This document shows positions 23,222-31,506 of a stretch of 47,132 bases of DNA, one piece after another. Below the pieces are notes generated by a model. The model did not search any database and was not told where the DNA came from. It saw nothing but the letters and a program-made list of their open reading frames with translations. The first letter of the stretch is position 1, and every line of letters starts with the position of its first letter. Source of the DNA: Selenomonadaceae bacterium UBA2897 (lineage in GTDB: Bacteria > Bacillota > Negativicutes > Selenomonadales > Selenomonadaceae); contig DEDT01000024.1 of the NCBI GenBank assembly GCA_002350105.1, positions 1 through 47,132 on the forward strand. The letters run 5' to 3'. Made by a program: the position numbers and the translations under genes.

Positions 23222-25594
23222 TCAGGCACCGACGAGCTGCTTGGCGAGTTCTACGGCTTTGACGCCGTCGGGGGCGTAGGCGTCAGCACCGGCGCTGTCG
23301 GCGTATTCCTGGGTGAGGGCGGCGCCGCCGACCATGACTTTCGCCAGGCAGCCTGCCTCGTGGAGCTGGGCGATGACCTTGTCGATCTGTACCATCGTCG
23401 TGGTCATGAGGGCGCAGAGACCGACGATGTCGGCCTTGTTCTCGATGGCGGCACGCACGATGTCGGCGCTGTCCACATCCTTGCCGAGGTCGACGAGCCT
23501 GAAGCCGGAGTTGGCGAGCAGGGCCCCCGTGATATTCTTGCCAAGGTCGTGGACATCGCCCTTGACCGTGGCGATGACGACGGTGCCCTTATCCGCCTCC
23601 TGCGTGGCGGGGAAGAGTTCCTTCAGATGATTGAAGGCCGTGCGCATGGTCTCGGCGGAGAGCAGCACCTGCGGCAGGAACATGCGGCCGGAGCCGAAGT
23701 CTTCGCCGATATCGGTCATCGCGGCCGTGAGACCTTTCTCCGTGATTTCATTCGCGTCTTTGCCCTCTTCGATCGCGCGGTCTACGAGCAGGTTGATTTC
23801 ATCCTTTTCGCCCTCGATGACAGCCTGTTTGATGGCACTCAGGGTGTCCTTGATGTCGACCCTGGCCACGGCGGCTTTTTTCGGTACTTTCAGATTCGCA
23901 TCATCCTTGCTGAAAGCCAGGCCGCAGGGGTCCTTGCCCAGCAGGGCAGCACCGGCGTGCAGGGCGCGCTGCATGAGCTCGTCGTAGGGGTTCATGATGG
24001 GCGCGTCGAGGCCCATGGCGAGGCACATGGCGAAGAAGGTACTGTTGATGAGCGGGCGGTTCGGCAGGCCGAAGGAGACATTCGAGAGGCCCATGGTGGC
24101 GGGATAGCCGAACTCCTGCCGGTAGAGCCGCAGCGTATGCAGCACCTCGTTGGCCGCATCCTTGTCAGCGGAGATGGTCATCACGAGGGCGTCGAGCAGG
24201 AAATCACCGTCCTGCAGGCCTTGTTCCTTCGCCCGCTCGACGATCGTGCGGATGGCCTCAGTGCGTGTCTCAGCGGTCTTGGCGATGCCGTCGTCCGTGC
24301 AGGGCAGGCAGAGGATGGCAGCACCGTACTTGCGCGCGAGCGGCAGGAAATTCTGTAGGCGGTCAGATTCCGCACTCACGGAGTTGATCAGGGCGCGGCC
24401 CGGATAGGCGCGCAGGCCCGCTTCCAGCGCTTGCGGGTCGCTGGTGTCGATGCAGAGCGGCGCGTCGGTGAGCTGGGCTATCTCCGTGATAGCTGTCCGC
24501 ATCGCATCGGTCTGATCCATGCCCGCGACGCCCATGTTCACATCGAGCACGCTGGCACCGGCCTTGACCTGGTTCACGGCCTCTTTTTTGACGCTGAGCA
24601 GGGAGCCGTCGCGGATCTCCGCAGCGAGCTTTTTGCGCCCCGTGGGGTTGATGCGCTCGCCGATGAGTACGGTGGGGAGATCCTTGTCGATGCAGACGGC
24701 GCGGCTGCGGCTCGCGAGCCAGAGACGACGCGGCTTTTCTTCGCGCACGGGGTCGGGGAGGTCGCGCACGGCCTCGGCCATGGCTTTGATATGCGCGGGC
24801 GTTGTGCCGCAGCAGCCGCCGACGTAGGCAGCACCGGCCGCGACGAGCTTCGGTGCCCACTGGCCGAAGTCCTCCGGTCCCATGGGGAAGATGGTCTCGC
24901 CGTTCTCGAGACGCGGCATGCCGGCGTTCGGCTGCACGCTGATTGGGCAGTGGCAGCTGCCCGCGAGCTCCCTGACCACGGGCACGAGCTGCTCCGGTCC
25001 GAGGGAGCAGTTCACGCCGATGATGTCCGCGCCCATGGCGTCGAGGATGATTGCGGCGGCCTGCGGGCTCGTGCCCGTGACTGTGCGGCCGTCCTCGCTG
25101 TAGGAGAGCTGGCAGATGACGGGGATGTCCGTGACGTCTTTGGCCGCGAGCAGGGCCGCGCGCATCTCCTGGATGTCGATGCAGGTCTCGATGATGAGGT
25201 AGTCCGCGCCAGCGTCTGCGAGGGCTTTGGCCTGCTCCTGATAGTTTGCGTATGCCTCCTCGAAATCGAGGTCGCCGAGTGGCTCGATGAAGCGGCCCGT
25301 GGGCCCCAAAGACCCCGCGACCCTGGCGCGGCCTGCGGCGGCCTCTTTAGCGAGGTGGATGGCGGCGGCATTGAGCTCGGCCACACGGTCAGAGAGACCG
25401 TAGTGCTCCAGTTTCAGGCGGCTGGCACCGAAGGTGTTTGTCTCGATGATGGTCGAGCCGGCCTCGATATAGGCGCGATGGATGTGTTTCACGACTTCGG
25501 GCTGCTCGACATTCATGAGCTCAGGGCAGCCGCCGGGCTTGAGGCCGCCGGCCTGCAGCATGGTGCCCATGGCACCGTCAAAAATATGAATCAT
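23222..25594 (-). CDS. metH: Cobalamin-dependent methionine synthase lacking the reactivation domain
   Basis: A 790-residue enzyme transferring methyl from methyl-THF via cobalamin to homocysteine. The homocysteine-binding barrel occupies about 1-290, with zinc cysteines C196, C261 and C262. The pterin-binding domain starts near LIGERINPTGRKKL, then comes the cap, and the B12 domain carries DVHDLGKN (D-x-H-x-x-G). The C-terminal AdoMet-binding reactivation domain of E. coli MetH is absent and is instead supplied by the gene 23 bp upstream. GAAGGAGT precedes the start. I saw no cobalamin or SAM riboswitch in the short leader. Confidence 0.95.
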   Translation of the reverse strand: MIHIFDGAMGTMLQAGGLKPGGCPELMNVEQPEVVKHIHRAYIEAGSTIIETNTFGASRLKLEHYGLSDRVAELNAAAIHLAKEAAAGRARVAGSLGPTGRFIEPLGDLDFEEAYANYQEQAKALADAGADYLIIETCIDIQEMRAALLAAKDVTDIPVICQLSYSEDGRTVTGTSPQAAAIILDAMGADIIGVNCSLGPEQLVPVVRELAGSCHCPISVQPNAGMPRLENGETIFPMGPEDFGQWAPKLVAAGAAYVGGCCGTTPAHIKAMAEAVRDLPDPVREEKPRRLWLASRSRAVCIDKDLPTVLIGERINPTGRKKLAAEIRDGSLLSVKKEAVNQVKAGASVLDVNMGVAGMDQTDAMRTAITEIAQLTDAPLCIDTSDPQALEAGLRAYPGRALINSVSAESDRLQNFLPLARKYGAAILCLPCTDDGIAKTAETRTEAIRTIVERAKEQGLQDGDFLLDALVMTISADKDAANEVLHTLRLYRQEFGYPATMGLSNVSFGLPNRPLINSTFFAMCLAMGLDAPIMNPYDELMQRALHAGAALLGKDPCGLAFSKDDANLKVPKKAAVARVDIKDTLSAIKQAVIEGEKDEINLLVDRAIEEGKDANEITEKGLTAAMTDIGEDFGSGRMFLPQVLLSAETMRTAFNHLKELFPATQEADKGTVVIATVKGDVHDLGKNITGALLANSGFRLVDLGKDVDSADIVRAAIENKADIVGLCALMTTTMVQIDKVIAQLHEAGCLAKVMVGGAALTQEYADSAGADAYAPDGVKAVELAKQLVGA

Positions 25595-25617
25595 AGGAAT
25601 ACTCCTTCATTATATGT

Positions 25618-26295
25618 TCACTTCTTGCGCGAGGGGCAGTTGTAGTTCGTGCAGGTAGCGCAGCCATTCGGGTTATGCTGATGGTCTGCAGTCGCGCCGG
25701 TTGCGCGATAGAGGCCGATGATGGCCGTGATGCTTTTGCGCGGCACGAGCATGAGTGAGGAGGAGAGGCGGACGCCGATTTCCTCCGCTTTGGCCAGACG
25801 CAGGACCTCCGGCTGCTGGCTGAGTGGCCAGTCGCCGTAGCCGGGGCTGAAGCGCCAGCGCATCTGGTAGCCCTGGGCGGCCATCTTTGGCCCGAGCATT
25901 TTCTCCATGCCATCGGCGACCTGCTCGACAGCGGTTGTCGCGGCCGCGTCGAGCAGCACGCTCTCGGCGTAGCGGCCATTCTGGAAGCGCTGCGTGACTT
26001 CGTTTTCGATGGTTTCGCCGACTGTGGCGGAGAGCAGGATGACCTTGTCGCAGCCGCTGAGGTGCCGGCCGATTTTCTGCCCCTCGATGATAAAGGGCGG
26101 GGAGGCTTCGACACGCTGGGACTGGCAGTCGTAGTCGTAGAGTTCCCAGATGCCTTTGGGCTCGGCCAGCAGGCGCGCATCCTGGCAGGCTTCGAGGATG
26201 AGGTCTTCGGAGAAATCCTTCGCCTTCATCAGGCCGGCATAGCGGCGGGTTTCCTTGGGATCGATGGTCAGCAATGGGGGCTGGTAGATTGGCAT
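25618..26295 (-). CDS. Methionine synthase activation-domain protein (stand-alone)
   Basis: This 225-residue protein corresponds to the AdoMet-binding reactivation domain of MetH. The signature RFSPGYGDWPLSQQ and the preceding DAAATTAVEQVADGME stretch match that family. A Cys-rich tail (GCATCTNYNCPSRKK) may bind a metal or cluster. It presumably rescues oxidised cob(II)alamin using AdoMet and a flavodoxin or ferredoxin. AAGGAGG precedes ATG 26295. It is the first gene of a two-gene operon with metH. Confidence 0.9.
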   Translation of the reverse strand: MPIYQPPLLTIDPKETRRYAGLMKAKDFSEDLILEACQDARLLAEPKGIWELYDYDCQSQRVEASPPFIIEGQKIGRHLSGCDKVILLSATVGETIENEVTQRFQNGRYAESVLLDAAATTAVEQVADGMEKMLGPKMAAQGYQMRWRFSPGYGDWPLSQQPEVLRLAKAEEIGVRLSSSLMLVPRKSITAIIGLYRATGATADHQHNPNGCATCTNYNCPSRKK

Positions 26296-26348
26296 GGCGC
26301 TTCCTCCTTAGCGAGCCTTTTTCGCCGCTCCGGCAGAAAAAGTAAAAT

Positions 26349-26364
26349 TGTTGCACGTGAAACA
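26349..26364 (-). other. parS-like site 6 (upstream of parA)
   Basis: TGTTGCACGTGAAACA (the asymmetric variant on the minus strand), 153 bp before parA in the divergent spacer. Confidence 0.87.
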
Positions 26365-26516
26365 TTGGCAACGCGCGCATTTCATATTATCATATAGGTA
26401 GATGCCGCAAGGCAGCGACGTAATTAGTGCACAGAGATATGTCTGCGCACTTATCAATGAACATCTTTCCTCATTGTATCATAAATACAGAGGCAAAAGT
26501 GTAACATTTTAGAAAG

Positions 26517-27293
26517 ATGGTGGATTTTTTGGCCAGGAAAATCGCAGTAGCAAACCAAAAGGGCGGCGTGGGCAAGACGACCACCGCAGTGAACCTGGCG
26601 GCCTGTCTCGCCGCGAAGCGGAAAAAGGTGCTGCTCGTAGATTGCGATCCCCAGGGGAATGCCTCCAGCGGCTTCGGTATCGACAAGTCGGCGGCGGAGA
26701 AGACAATCTACAACGTGCTCATCGACAACGTGCCGCCAGCGCAGGCCATCCTGCATACGGGGTTCCATACGGATGTGCTGCCGGCCAACATCGAGCTGGC
26801 GGGCGCGGAGGTCGAGCTCGTGGCGGCTATCTCGCGCGAGACGCGGCTGAAGAAGGCTCTCACGGCCGTCGAGGCGGACTATGACTACATCATCATTGAC
26901 TGCCCGCCGTCGCTTGGCCTGCTGACGTTGAACTGCCTCACGGCGGCCGATGCCATCCTCATCCCGATCCAGTGCGAGTTCTACGCGCTAGAGGGTGTAG
27001 CGCAGCTCATGAATACCGTACAGCTCGTGCAGGACAACCTGAATCCCGACCTGCAGCTGGAGGGTGTGCTCATGACGATGTACGATTCGCGCACGCGCCT
27101 CGCGGAGCAGGTGGTGGGCGAGGTGCGCGAAGCCTTCGGCGACAAGGTGTACGAGACGATGATCCCGCGCACCGTACGCCTCTCGGAGGCCCCGTCTTAC
27201 GGCCAGCCGATTCTCTACTACGATAAGCGCTCGCGGGGTGCGGAGGCCTACAAGAAGCTCGTGAAGGAGGTGCTGAAACGTGACCAGCAGTAA
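26517..27293 (+). CDS. parA: Chromosome partitioning ATPase ParA/Soj
   Basis: A 258-residue deviant Walker-type ATPase. KGGVGKTT is at 15-22 with the signature lysine K15; LLVDCDPQGNASS and DYIIIDCPPSLGLLTLN follow. ATP-bound ParA dimerises on DNA and forms the gradient used to move ParB-parS complexes; in Firmicutes it also tunes DnaA. The ATG at 26517 has only a weak AGAAAG ahead of it; a GTG codon follows directly and could be the true start. The parB reading frame begins inside its last codons. Confidence 0.95.
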   Translation: MVDFLARKIAVANQKGGVGKTTTAVNLAACLAAKRKKVLLVDCDPQGNASSGFGIDKSAAEKTIYNVLIDNVPPAQAILHTGFHTDVLPANIELAGAEVELVAAISRETRLKKALTAVEADYDYIIIDCPPSLGLLTLNCLTAADAILIPIQCEFYALEGVAQLMNTVQLVQDNLNPDLQLEGVLMTMYDSRTRLAEQVVGEVREAFGDKVYETMIPRTVRLSEAPSYGQPILYYDKRSRGAEAYKKLVKEVLKRDQQ

Positions 27294-28251
27294 AAATGGT
27301 GCCACCCATAAGGGCAAGGGCGGCCTGGGCAAGGGCCTGGGCGCGCTCATGGGCAATACGTCGCTGACGCCGGCGAAGGATAAAGTACAGGAAATCGCGG
27401 TGGCGGCCATTCAGGCGAACCGCTACCAGCCGCGCCAGGAGTTCGAGGAGGGGGCCCTCAGCGAGCTCTGCGATTCCATCAAGGCGTACGGCGTGCTGCA
27501 GCCCCTGCTCGTGCGGCGTCTGCCCGATGGTCAGTATGAGCTCATCGCGGGCGAGCGCCGTCTGCGCGCGGCCCGCATGGCAGGTCTTGTGAAGGTACCG
27601 GCCATGGTGCGTGAATACAACGATGCCGAGATCAGCGAAATTGCGCTCATCGAAAACATCCAGCGCGAGAATCTCAATGCCATCGAGGAGGCGCAGGCCT
27701 ACGGACGGCTGATGCAGGAGTTCGGTCTCACTCAGGAGGCACTGGCCACGAAGATGGGGCGCAGCCGCAGCCATATTGCGAACTTCCTGCGTCTGCTGAA
27801 GCTGGCCGCGCCCGTGCAGCAAATGCTGGCGGAGGGAAGCCTGAGCATGGGCCAGGCCAAGCCACTGCTGGCGCTGGAAGATGGAAAGCTCCAGCAGCAG
27901 GCGGCAACCTATGTCATGGACAATGACCTCTCCGCCCGCCAATGCGAGGCGCTGGTCAGGAAGCTGCAGGCGAATCCTCAGCTGCTGACGGAACAGGAAC
28001 AGCCACAGGAGAAGCAGCAGACGGAGGAGTCTGTCTTCCTGCGCGACATCACGGATCGCCTGACCCATCTGCTGGGCACGCAGGTCCACATCCGCCCCGG
28101 CAAGAAAAAGAGCAAGATTGAAATCGAATTTTACTCGCAGGAAGATCTTGAACGCATCCTCAGCACCATGAGCCAGGAGGCCAATGCAAGCCGCCAGCAA
28201 AAAATTGAAGCGTTGCGCAAGGTTTCTCTTTCCCATCCTTTCACGGTGTGA
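27280..28251 (+). CDS. parB: Chromosome partitioning protein ParB/Spo0J
   Basis: A 323-residue CTP-dependent clamp that loads at parS. The N-terminus has GGLGKGLGALMG, then the CTPase/ParB_N region with GERRLRAARMAGL and IALIENIQRENLN. The helix-turn-helix (TQEALATKMGRSRSHIANFLRLLKL) recognises parS, and a dimerisation domain ends the protein. It starts with GTG 27280, with AAGGAGG 9 bases upstream, and overlaps parA by 14 bp. Eight candidate parS sites lie between 12 and 36 kb, so this ParB should form a broad complex. Confidence 0.95.
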   Translation: MTSSKNGATHKGKGGLGKGLGALMGNTSLTPAKDKVQEIAVAAIQANRYQPRQEFEEGALSELCDSIKAYGVLQPLLVRRLPDGQYELIAGERRLRAARMAGLVKVPAMVREYNDAEISEIALIENIQRENLNAIEEAQAYGRLMQEFGLTQEALATKMGRSRSHIANFLRLLKLAAPVQQMLAEGSLSMGQAKPLLALEDGKLQQQAATYVMDNDLSARQCEALVRKLQANPQLLTEQEQPQEKQQTEESVFLRDITDRLTHLLGTQVHIRPGKKKSKIEIEFYSQEDLERILSTMSQEANASRQQKIEALRKVSLSHPFTV

Positions 28252-28287
28252 TAAAATAAATAAGTTATGAAAGACCTGCGCTGCCGT

Positions 28288-28303
28288 TGTTTCACGTGCA
28301 ACA
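28288..28303 (+). other. parS-like site 7 (after parB)
   Basis: TGTTTCACGTGCAACA, 37 bp downstream of parB and upstream of the DUF4446 gene. Confidence 0.87.
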
Positions 28304-28349
28304 ATGAGCGCCGGGAGCAAGGACAGAAAAAAGGAGTCATGCGAAAGAA

Positions 28350-28862
28350 ATGGACGTACAGGAAGTCAGCAAATTCGTGCTGAATAATATGATGTATATC
28401 GTCGGCATCCTGGGTGTGCTGGTCATCATCATGTATGGCATCATCATCAACCTGGCCATGAACCTCAACTACCTTAAGAAAAGATACCGCAAGATGATGA
28501 CGGGCGTGGACGGAGCCAATCTGGAGCGTATGCTCATCGGCCATATCGATGAGGTCAAGGCGGTCGTCGCCAAGAATCAGGAACTGGAAGCTGAGAACAG
28601 GCGCCTTGATGAATGGCTGCAGACGGCCATTACGCGCATCGGTGTCGTGCGTTTCCGCGCTTTCGAGGACATGGGCAGCGACCTCAGCTATGCCGTAGCG
28701 TTGCTCGACTCCCACAACAACGGCGTCATTCTCTCCAGCATCTTCGGCCGTGAGGATTCGCGCAGCTACGTGAAGCCAATCAAGGATGGACAATCCACCT
28801 ACACGCTGACCGAGGAGGAGCAGCAGGCACTGCACGAGGCCATGAGCCGCGCGCAGGCGTAA
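28350..28862 (+). CDS. DUF4446 membrane protein
   Basis: A 170-residue protein with one N-terminal membrane segment (YIVGILGVLVIIMYGIIINLAM, about 16-37). A short coiled coil (EVKAVVAKNQELEAENRRLDEWL) leads to a compact domain with GVVRFRAFEDMGSDLSYAVALLD, which is the DUF4446 signature. The family commonly follows parB in Firmicutes; its role is unknown. The Shine-Dalgarno GGAG lies 13 bases before ATG 28350, unusually far. Confidence 0.85.
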   Translation: MDVQEVSKFVLNNMMYIVGILGVLVIIMYGIIINLAMNLNYLKKRYRKMMTGVDGANLERMLIGHIDEVKAVVAKNQELEAENRRLDEWLQTAITRIGVVRFRAFEDMGSDLSYAVALLDSHNNGVILSSIFGREDSRSYVKPIKDGQSTYTLTEEEQQALHEAMSRAQA

Positions 28863-28891
28863 CATATCACCTCATGAAAGGAAGGTTAAGC

Positions 28892-29959
28892 TTGGAAAAG
28901 CAGACGACGCAGCAGGCGGAGCAGGCCGCTAAAAAGGCAGTTCAGCCAGAGACTGCGCAGAAGGCCTCCGAAGCGCAGGAGCAGGCCAGGGAGCCGGAAA
29001 TATATACGATCAAGATTGTGCCGGACAAGGGCGATGAGGTGCGCAGCATCCGCCTTTCGTCGCGCTGGTTGAAATTTGGCCTCGGTTCGCTGGCCGTGGG
29101 CGCGATGCTTTTCGTCGGTGCTTTCAGCTATGCGGTCTACAGTACGTTCACGCATCGCAGCGATGCGGCGGAGATTCAGGAACTGCGTCAGGTCAACAGC
29201 ATCCAGCAGGAGCAGCTGCTGAATCTCTCGAAGAAGGCGAATGCGTTGCAGGACCAGATGGAGGAGCTCACGCAGAAGGAGCAGGAGCTGCGCCGTCTGT
29301 CCGGGGCTTCTCCGGCTAAGGATGATCCGCAGGCAAATGGCCAGCAGCAAGCCGGTGCGAGTGCACCGGATGCCAGCGGCAATGAGGAGGAGCAGCATGA
29401 CGGGCAGGGCGGCCCGTATGTAGCGCCGGACATCGATAACGTCAATGCGGTGCTGGATGATGTAGAAAAGCGCCTGGCTGTCCGTCGTGCCAGCCTCGAG
29501 GCTTTGCAGCAGGAACTTCAGGAGCAGCAGCAGGAGTTGGGCAAGCAGCTGCCAGGTCTCGATGGCCTCCTGCTGCCGGGCAGCACGACGCCGAGCCTGT
29601 GGCCGGCCCGGGGCGAGGTGAGCTCCCCCTATGGCCTGCGCTGGAATGGCTCGGAGTTCCATCCGGGCATCGATATCGCCAATGATGCGGGCACGCCCAT
29701 CGTGGCCACGGCCGACGGTGTCGTGACCTACGCGGGCTGGAACGACGGCGGCTACGGCAACATGGTCGATATCGACCATGGCAATGGTGTGACGACGCGC
29801 TACGGCCATGCGATGCAGGTCGTCGTCGTGACGGGCCAGCATGTCCGCCGCGGCCAGGTCATCGCCTACATGGGCAGCACGGGCCGCTCCACGGGTCCCC
29901 ACGTCCACTACGAGGTACGCGTCAACGGCGCGACGGTCAACCCCGTTACCTATCTTTAA
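28892..29959 (+). CDS. Membrane-anchored M23 (LytM) peptidase
   Basis: A 355-residue cell-wall factor. After a charged Gln/Ala-rich N-terminus comes a single membrane segment (FGLGSLAVGAMLFVGAFSYAVY), then coiled coils (RQVNSIQQEQLLNLSKKANALQ). A Gly/Gln/Pro linker follows, then the C-terminal LytM domain with HPGIDIAN and HVHYE zinc motifs. It cleaves peptidoglycan crosslinks or activates amidases; the H-x(3)-D and HxH ligands are intact, so catalysis is possible. I favour TTG 28892, with GGAAGG 7 bases upstream, over ATG 28874, which lacks a Shine-Dalgarno. Its stop codon lies inside the left end of a foldback repeat. Confidence 0.88.
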   Translation: MEKQTTQQAEQAAKKAVQPETAQKASEAQEQAREPEIYTIKIVPDKGDEVRSIRLSSRWLKFGLGSLAVGAMLFVGAFSYAVYSTFTHRSDAAEIQELRQVNSIQQEQLLNLSKKANALQDQMEELTQKEQELRRLSGASPAKDDPQANGQQQAGASAPDASGNEEEQHDGQGGPYVAPDIDNVNAVLDDVEKRLAVRRASLEALQQELQEQQQELGKQLPGLDGLLLPGSTTPSLWPARGEVSSPYGLRWNGSEFHPGIDIANDAGTPIVATADGVVTYAGWNDGGYGNMVDIDHGNGVTTRYGHAMQVVVVTGQHVRRGQVIAYMGSTGRSTGPHVHYEVRVNGATVNPVTYL

Positions 29960-30120
29960 GGAAACACTGATTAATTGAGTTAGTCCAGATTGTCGTAGAT
30001 TTTTCGTCCAGGCTAGGAAGTGGCGCGAAGTCATAGCGGTGCTATGACGAACGTCACTGACGACGCATAGGCGGAAAAGATGCGGCAAGATGGGCTGACG
30101 ATTTAATCAGCGTTTCCTTA
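29956..30120. mobile_element. 165-bp foldback MITE-like element
   Basis: The ends are 19-bp inverted repeats TTAAGGAAACACTGATTAA and TTAATCAGCGTTTCCTTAA (one mismatch). The interior is also self-complementary. About 75 bp on each side pair imperfectly, with many G-U pairs, up to an apical hairpin GTCATAGC-GGT-GCTATGAC. No ORF is present. This is the structure of a miniature inverted-repeat element or a large foldback RNA. It sits against the M23 gene and supplies its TAA stop. No target-site duplication is clear. Confidence 0.6.
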
Positions 30121-30131
30121 ATAATAAGGAA

Positions 30132-30168
30132 GCGACTGCTTTACCATGTGTGAAGCGGTCGCTTTTTT
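30132..30168 (+). terminator. Terminator of the parAB-M23 region
   Basis: A 10-bp stem GCGACTGCTT/AAGCGGTCGC (one G-T wobble) followed by TTTTTT, 12 bp beyond the foldback element. Confidence 0.85.
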
Positions 30169-30256
30169 ATGTTATGTGCGTCGGCGCGGTGGGGAGATAG
30201 CAACAGGTTGCATATATCACCAAAATACTACAGAACAATCATGTGTCGCCCTGTTT

Positions 30257-30320
30257 TATACAAGTATTCTTGTATACACAAAAACATTACATTGACATAG
30301 TAGATATAACTCCATATAAT
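30257..30320 (+). promoter_or_regulatory. Consensus promoter and upstream operator of the glutamate synthase operon
   Basis: TTGACA (30292-30297) and TATAAT (30315-30320) with a 17-bp spacer match consensus exactly. A perfect inverted repeat TATACAAG-TATT-CTTGTATA (30257-30276) lies about 50-70 bp upstream of the predicted start. That is the position of an activator site or upstream repressor site, perhaps for a nitrogen regulator. Confidence 0.8.
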
Positions 30321-30399
30321 AGTAATTACGTAACACAGTGTGCGCAGACAGAGCATACTTGTTCCAAAGTGTATAGAATACTTAAAAGGGGAGAACGCT

Positions 30400-31506
30400 A
30401 TGTGCCGGATTGGTTCAATTAAGAGCAAAGTGCCCGTACAGCCGTCTCTGGCCCTGCGGCTGATGCTGCCGCAGCAGGAGGGGCATGACAACTCGGGTTT
30501 CGCGATGGTCATGCAGGATCTGTATGGCATCTTTGCCAACTATAAAGATAAGCCGCTGCTTTCCCTCGCTTGCACGCAGCGCGGCGAGCAGCTGGTCGAG
30601 GATTACATGGATGCCCATAACTTCGTCCAGCTCGCTGAGTGGATCCCGATTCCGGACAAGCGCCCGGGCCTCGATATCAAGGCGATGCCGTACTACATCT
30701 TCCGCAACTACGATTATCCGGAGGATGCAGCGACGATGACGAAGGAGCAGAAGGAGGACCTGCTGCTCGATACGCGTCTGGCGCTGCGCAAGCTTCTCGA
30801 TGAGGCGGGTGAAGGCTATGTGTACTCGTTCTGGCCTGATGTGTTGACGCTGAAGGAGATTGGCGACCCGCGCGACATCGCGACGTATTTCCACCTCTGG
30901 GATGACAACGGCTGCCTCATGGCGAAGTCCATCGTCGCCCAGTGCCGCCAGAACACGAACTACGACATCGTGCGCTACGCAGCGCATCCGTTCTTCCTGC
31001 AGGGCTATACGCTCTGCGCCAACGGCGAGAATACGTTCTACACGAAGAACAAGGAATTCCAGAAATCCCTGCACCGCGGCTATATCGGCTTCGAGTCCGA
31101 TTCCCAGTGCTTCCTCAATACCCTCCATTACGTGCACCACGAGCTGAAATGGCCGCTCATGTACTATAAACACGTCATTACGCCGCTGCCCTTCGAGGAG
31201 ATCGCCGAGCGCCCGGATAAAGAGGTGCTGCTCGATATCCGCGAGAGCCTCGCGAACCTCGAGATTAACGGCCCGAACACGGTCATCGCCGTGCTGCCGG
31301 ATAAGCGCATGATGACCTGCTGCGACTCGAAGAAGTTCCGCCCCGTCGTGGTGGGCCGCACGGATGACATGGTCGCCATCTCTTCGGAGGTCTGTGGCCT
31401 GAATGAAATCATGCCGGACCGTGACCAGACGCTGGATCTGTACCCGAATGAGCGCGAGATCGTCCTCATCGACAACGACCTGGAGGTATCGAGATGCAAA
31501 CAGTAA
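30400..31506 (+). CDS. Class II glutamine amidotransferase subunit of glutamate synthase
   Basis: A 368-residue protein whose Cys2, exposed after Met removal (MCRIGSIKSK), is the N-terminal nucleophile of class II amidotransferases. GHDNSGFAMVMQDL is the corresponding motif ahead. It would hydrolyse glutamine and channel ammonia to the FMN subunit. In classical GltB this domain is fused; here it is a separate gene, as in archaeal-type split glutamate synthases. AAGGGGAG precedes ATG 30400. It overlaps the next gene by 13 bp, indicating one operon. Confidence 0.85.
   Translation: MCRIGSIKSKVPVQPSLALRLMLPQQEGHDNSGFAMVMQDLYGIFANYKDKPLLSLACTQRGEQLVEDYMDAHNFVQLAEWIPIPDKRPGLDIKAMPYYIFRNYDYPEDAATMTKEQKEDLLLDTRLALRKLLDEAGEGYVYSFWPDVLTLKEIGDPRDIATYFHLWDDNGCLMAKSIVAQCRQNTNYDIVRYAAHPFFLQGYTLCANGENTFYTKNKEFQKSLHRGYIGFESDSQCFLNTLHYVHHELKWPLMYYKHVITPLPFEEIAERPDKEVLLDIRESLANLEINGPNTVIAVLPDKRMMTCCDSKKFRPVVVGRTDDMVAISSEVCGLNEIMPDRDQTLDLYPNEREIVLIDNDLEVSRCKQ

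Noticed and set aside
23051..24358. 435-codon plus-strand frame opposite metH
   Set aside because: Antisense shadow; it also runs through two parS sites and a terminator.
26296..26516. Cobalamin or SAM riboswitch ahead of the methionine synthase operon
   Set aside because: The divergent spacer is too short for a cobalamin riboswitch and shows none of its conserved boxes; it holds a parS site instead.
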